From assembly GCF_003201875.1 (NCBI RefSeq), contig NZ_QJKD01000002.1:62001-126000 (forward strand): a stretch of DNA of 64,000 bases. The letters run 5' to 3'. Positions within the stretch are counted from its first letter, which is position 1. Every line of letters begins with the position of its first letter. The stretch comes from Hungatella effluvii. Lineage in GTDB: Bacteria; Bacillota; Clostridia; Lachnospirales; Lachnospiraceae. A program made the translations under genes and the position numbers. Below, piece after piece: positions 63,836-64,000 of the stretch. The notes below the pieces were generated by a model that ran no database searches, was not told where the DNA came from, and saw only the letters and a list, made by a program, of their open reading frames with translations.

Positions 63836-64000
63836 GTATGTACCGTGTATTAATTGCAGATGATGAAATGATTGAGAGAAAGGTTCTCTATAAGACGCTT
63901 ACGGAAAATCTGGGGGACCAGTGCACGATTTTCCAGGCGGAAAACGGGCGGGAAGCCCTGCGGGTCTATGAAGAGGAGAAGATTCAGATTGCCATCTTAG
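63832..64000 (+). CDS. response regulator, probably YesN/AraC type, 3' truncated by window edge
   Basis: Start of a response regulator (56 complete codons seen): MSMYRVLIADDEMIERKVL has the acidic DDE and the frame runs to the window end at the phospho-acceptor strand (QIAIL, with the Asp expected just beyond). The start overlaps the kinase stop (ATGA); an ATG two codons later is also possible. An AraC-type output domain is expected from the pairing with a YesM kinase but lies outside the window. Confidence 0.85.
   Translation, partial: MSMYRVLIADDEMIERKVLYKTLTENLGDQCTIFQAENGREALRVYEEEKIQIAIL

Overview
The window reads as chromosome of a gut-type Gram-positive Clostridium relative, most likely family Lachnospiraceae (an inference from gene content and style, not from a marker gene). 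The grounds are strong AGGAGG ribosome sites, TTGACA/TATAAT promoters, tight ATGA overlaps, moderate GC, many two-component and MarR/TetR/LysR regulators, and gut functions: sialic acid use, membrane-anchored glycosidases and a bile-salt/penicillin-amidase type hydrolase. No rRNA, tRNA, CRISPR array or intact transposase was seen.

Layout. 1-2585: end of an OmpR-type two-component system and a Cys-rich DUF6062-like protein. 2848-9217: a sialic-acid operon (GntR/LacI-type regulator, family 1 ABC importer without its own ATPase, nanA, manA). 9257-15680 (minus): GtrA-like protein, GH2 glycosidase, small membrane protein and a domain-permuted GH3 glucosidase anchored at both ends; beside it a GHKL/LytTR pair (15918-17914). 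18087-20590 (minus): methyltransferase, MATE exporter and MarR repressor with a clear operator. 20731-25757: duplicated YcxB-like membrane protein, cold-shock type DEAD-box helicase with a hairpin leader, and an RlmD-like 23S rRNA methyltransferase. 25843-28953: an AT-rich DUF2971/RhuM remnant and three uncharacterised frames. 28962-31662: LysR, NCS2 purine permease and a phosphoribosyltransferase. 31898-37423: GNAT, ICMT-like, DUF3795, a YyaL-type gene broken by 20 extra bases, an HD phosphohydrolase and an inositol monophosphatase. 37617-39990 (minus): YczE-like/MarR pair and the choloylglycine hydrolase. 40073-49190: a two-component system facing a TetR-MFP-RND-TolC-like-TolC-like operon, which is surprising in a one-membrane cell. 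49213-55196: NSS symporter, TetR and a heterodimeric ABC exporter. 55299-57592: an island with signs of transfer (orphan gene with an ATA at the likely start, a GC-rich gene-free block, an AlkC-like protein). 58069-64000: an unfamiliar operon, then a YesM/YesN-like sensor and regulator cut by the window edge.

The best candidate for an undescribed system is 58069-62366: an unknown protein, a DUF1801 protein, a zinc-ribbon pseudokinase, a von Willebrand A (MIDAS) protein and a paralogue of adenylosuccinate synthetase whose nucleotide- and water-activating residues are kept while its aspartate-binding arginine loop is replaced. Other points of interest are the RND/TolC-like operon, a dispersed palindromic repeat seen near 51450 and 60080, the 20-base interruption of the yyaL-like gene, and several strong hairpins lacking U-tracts.
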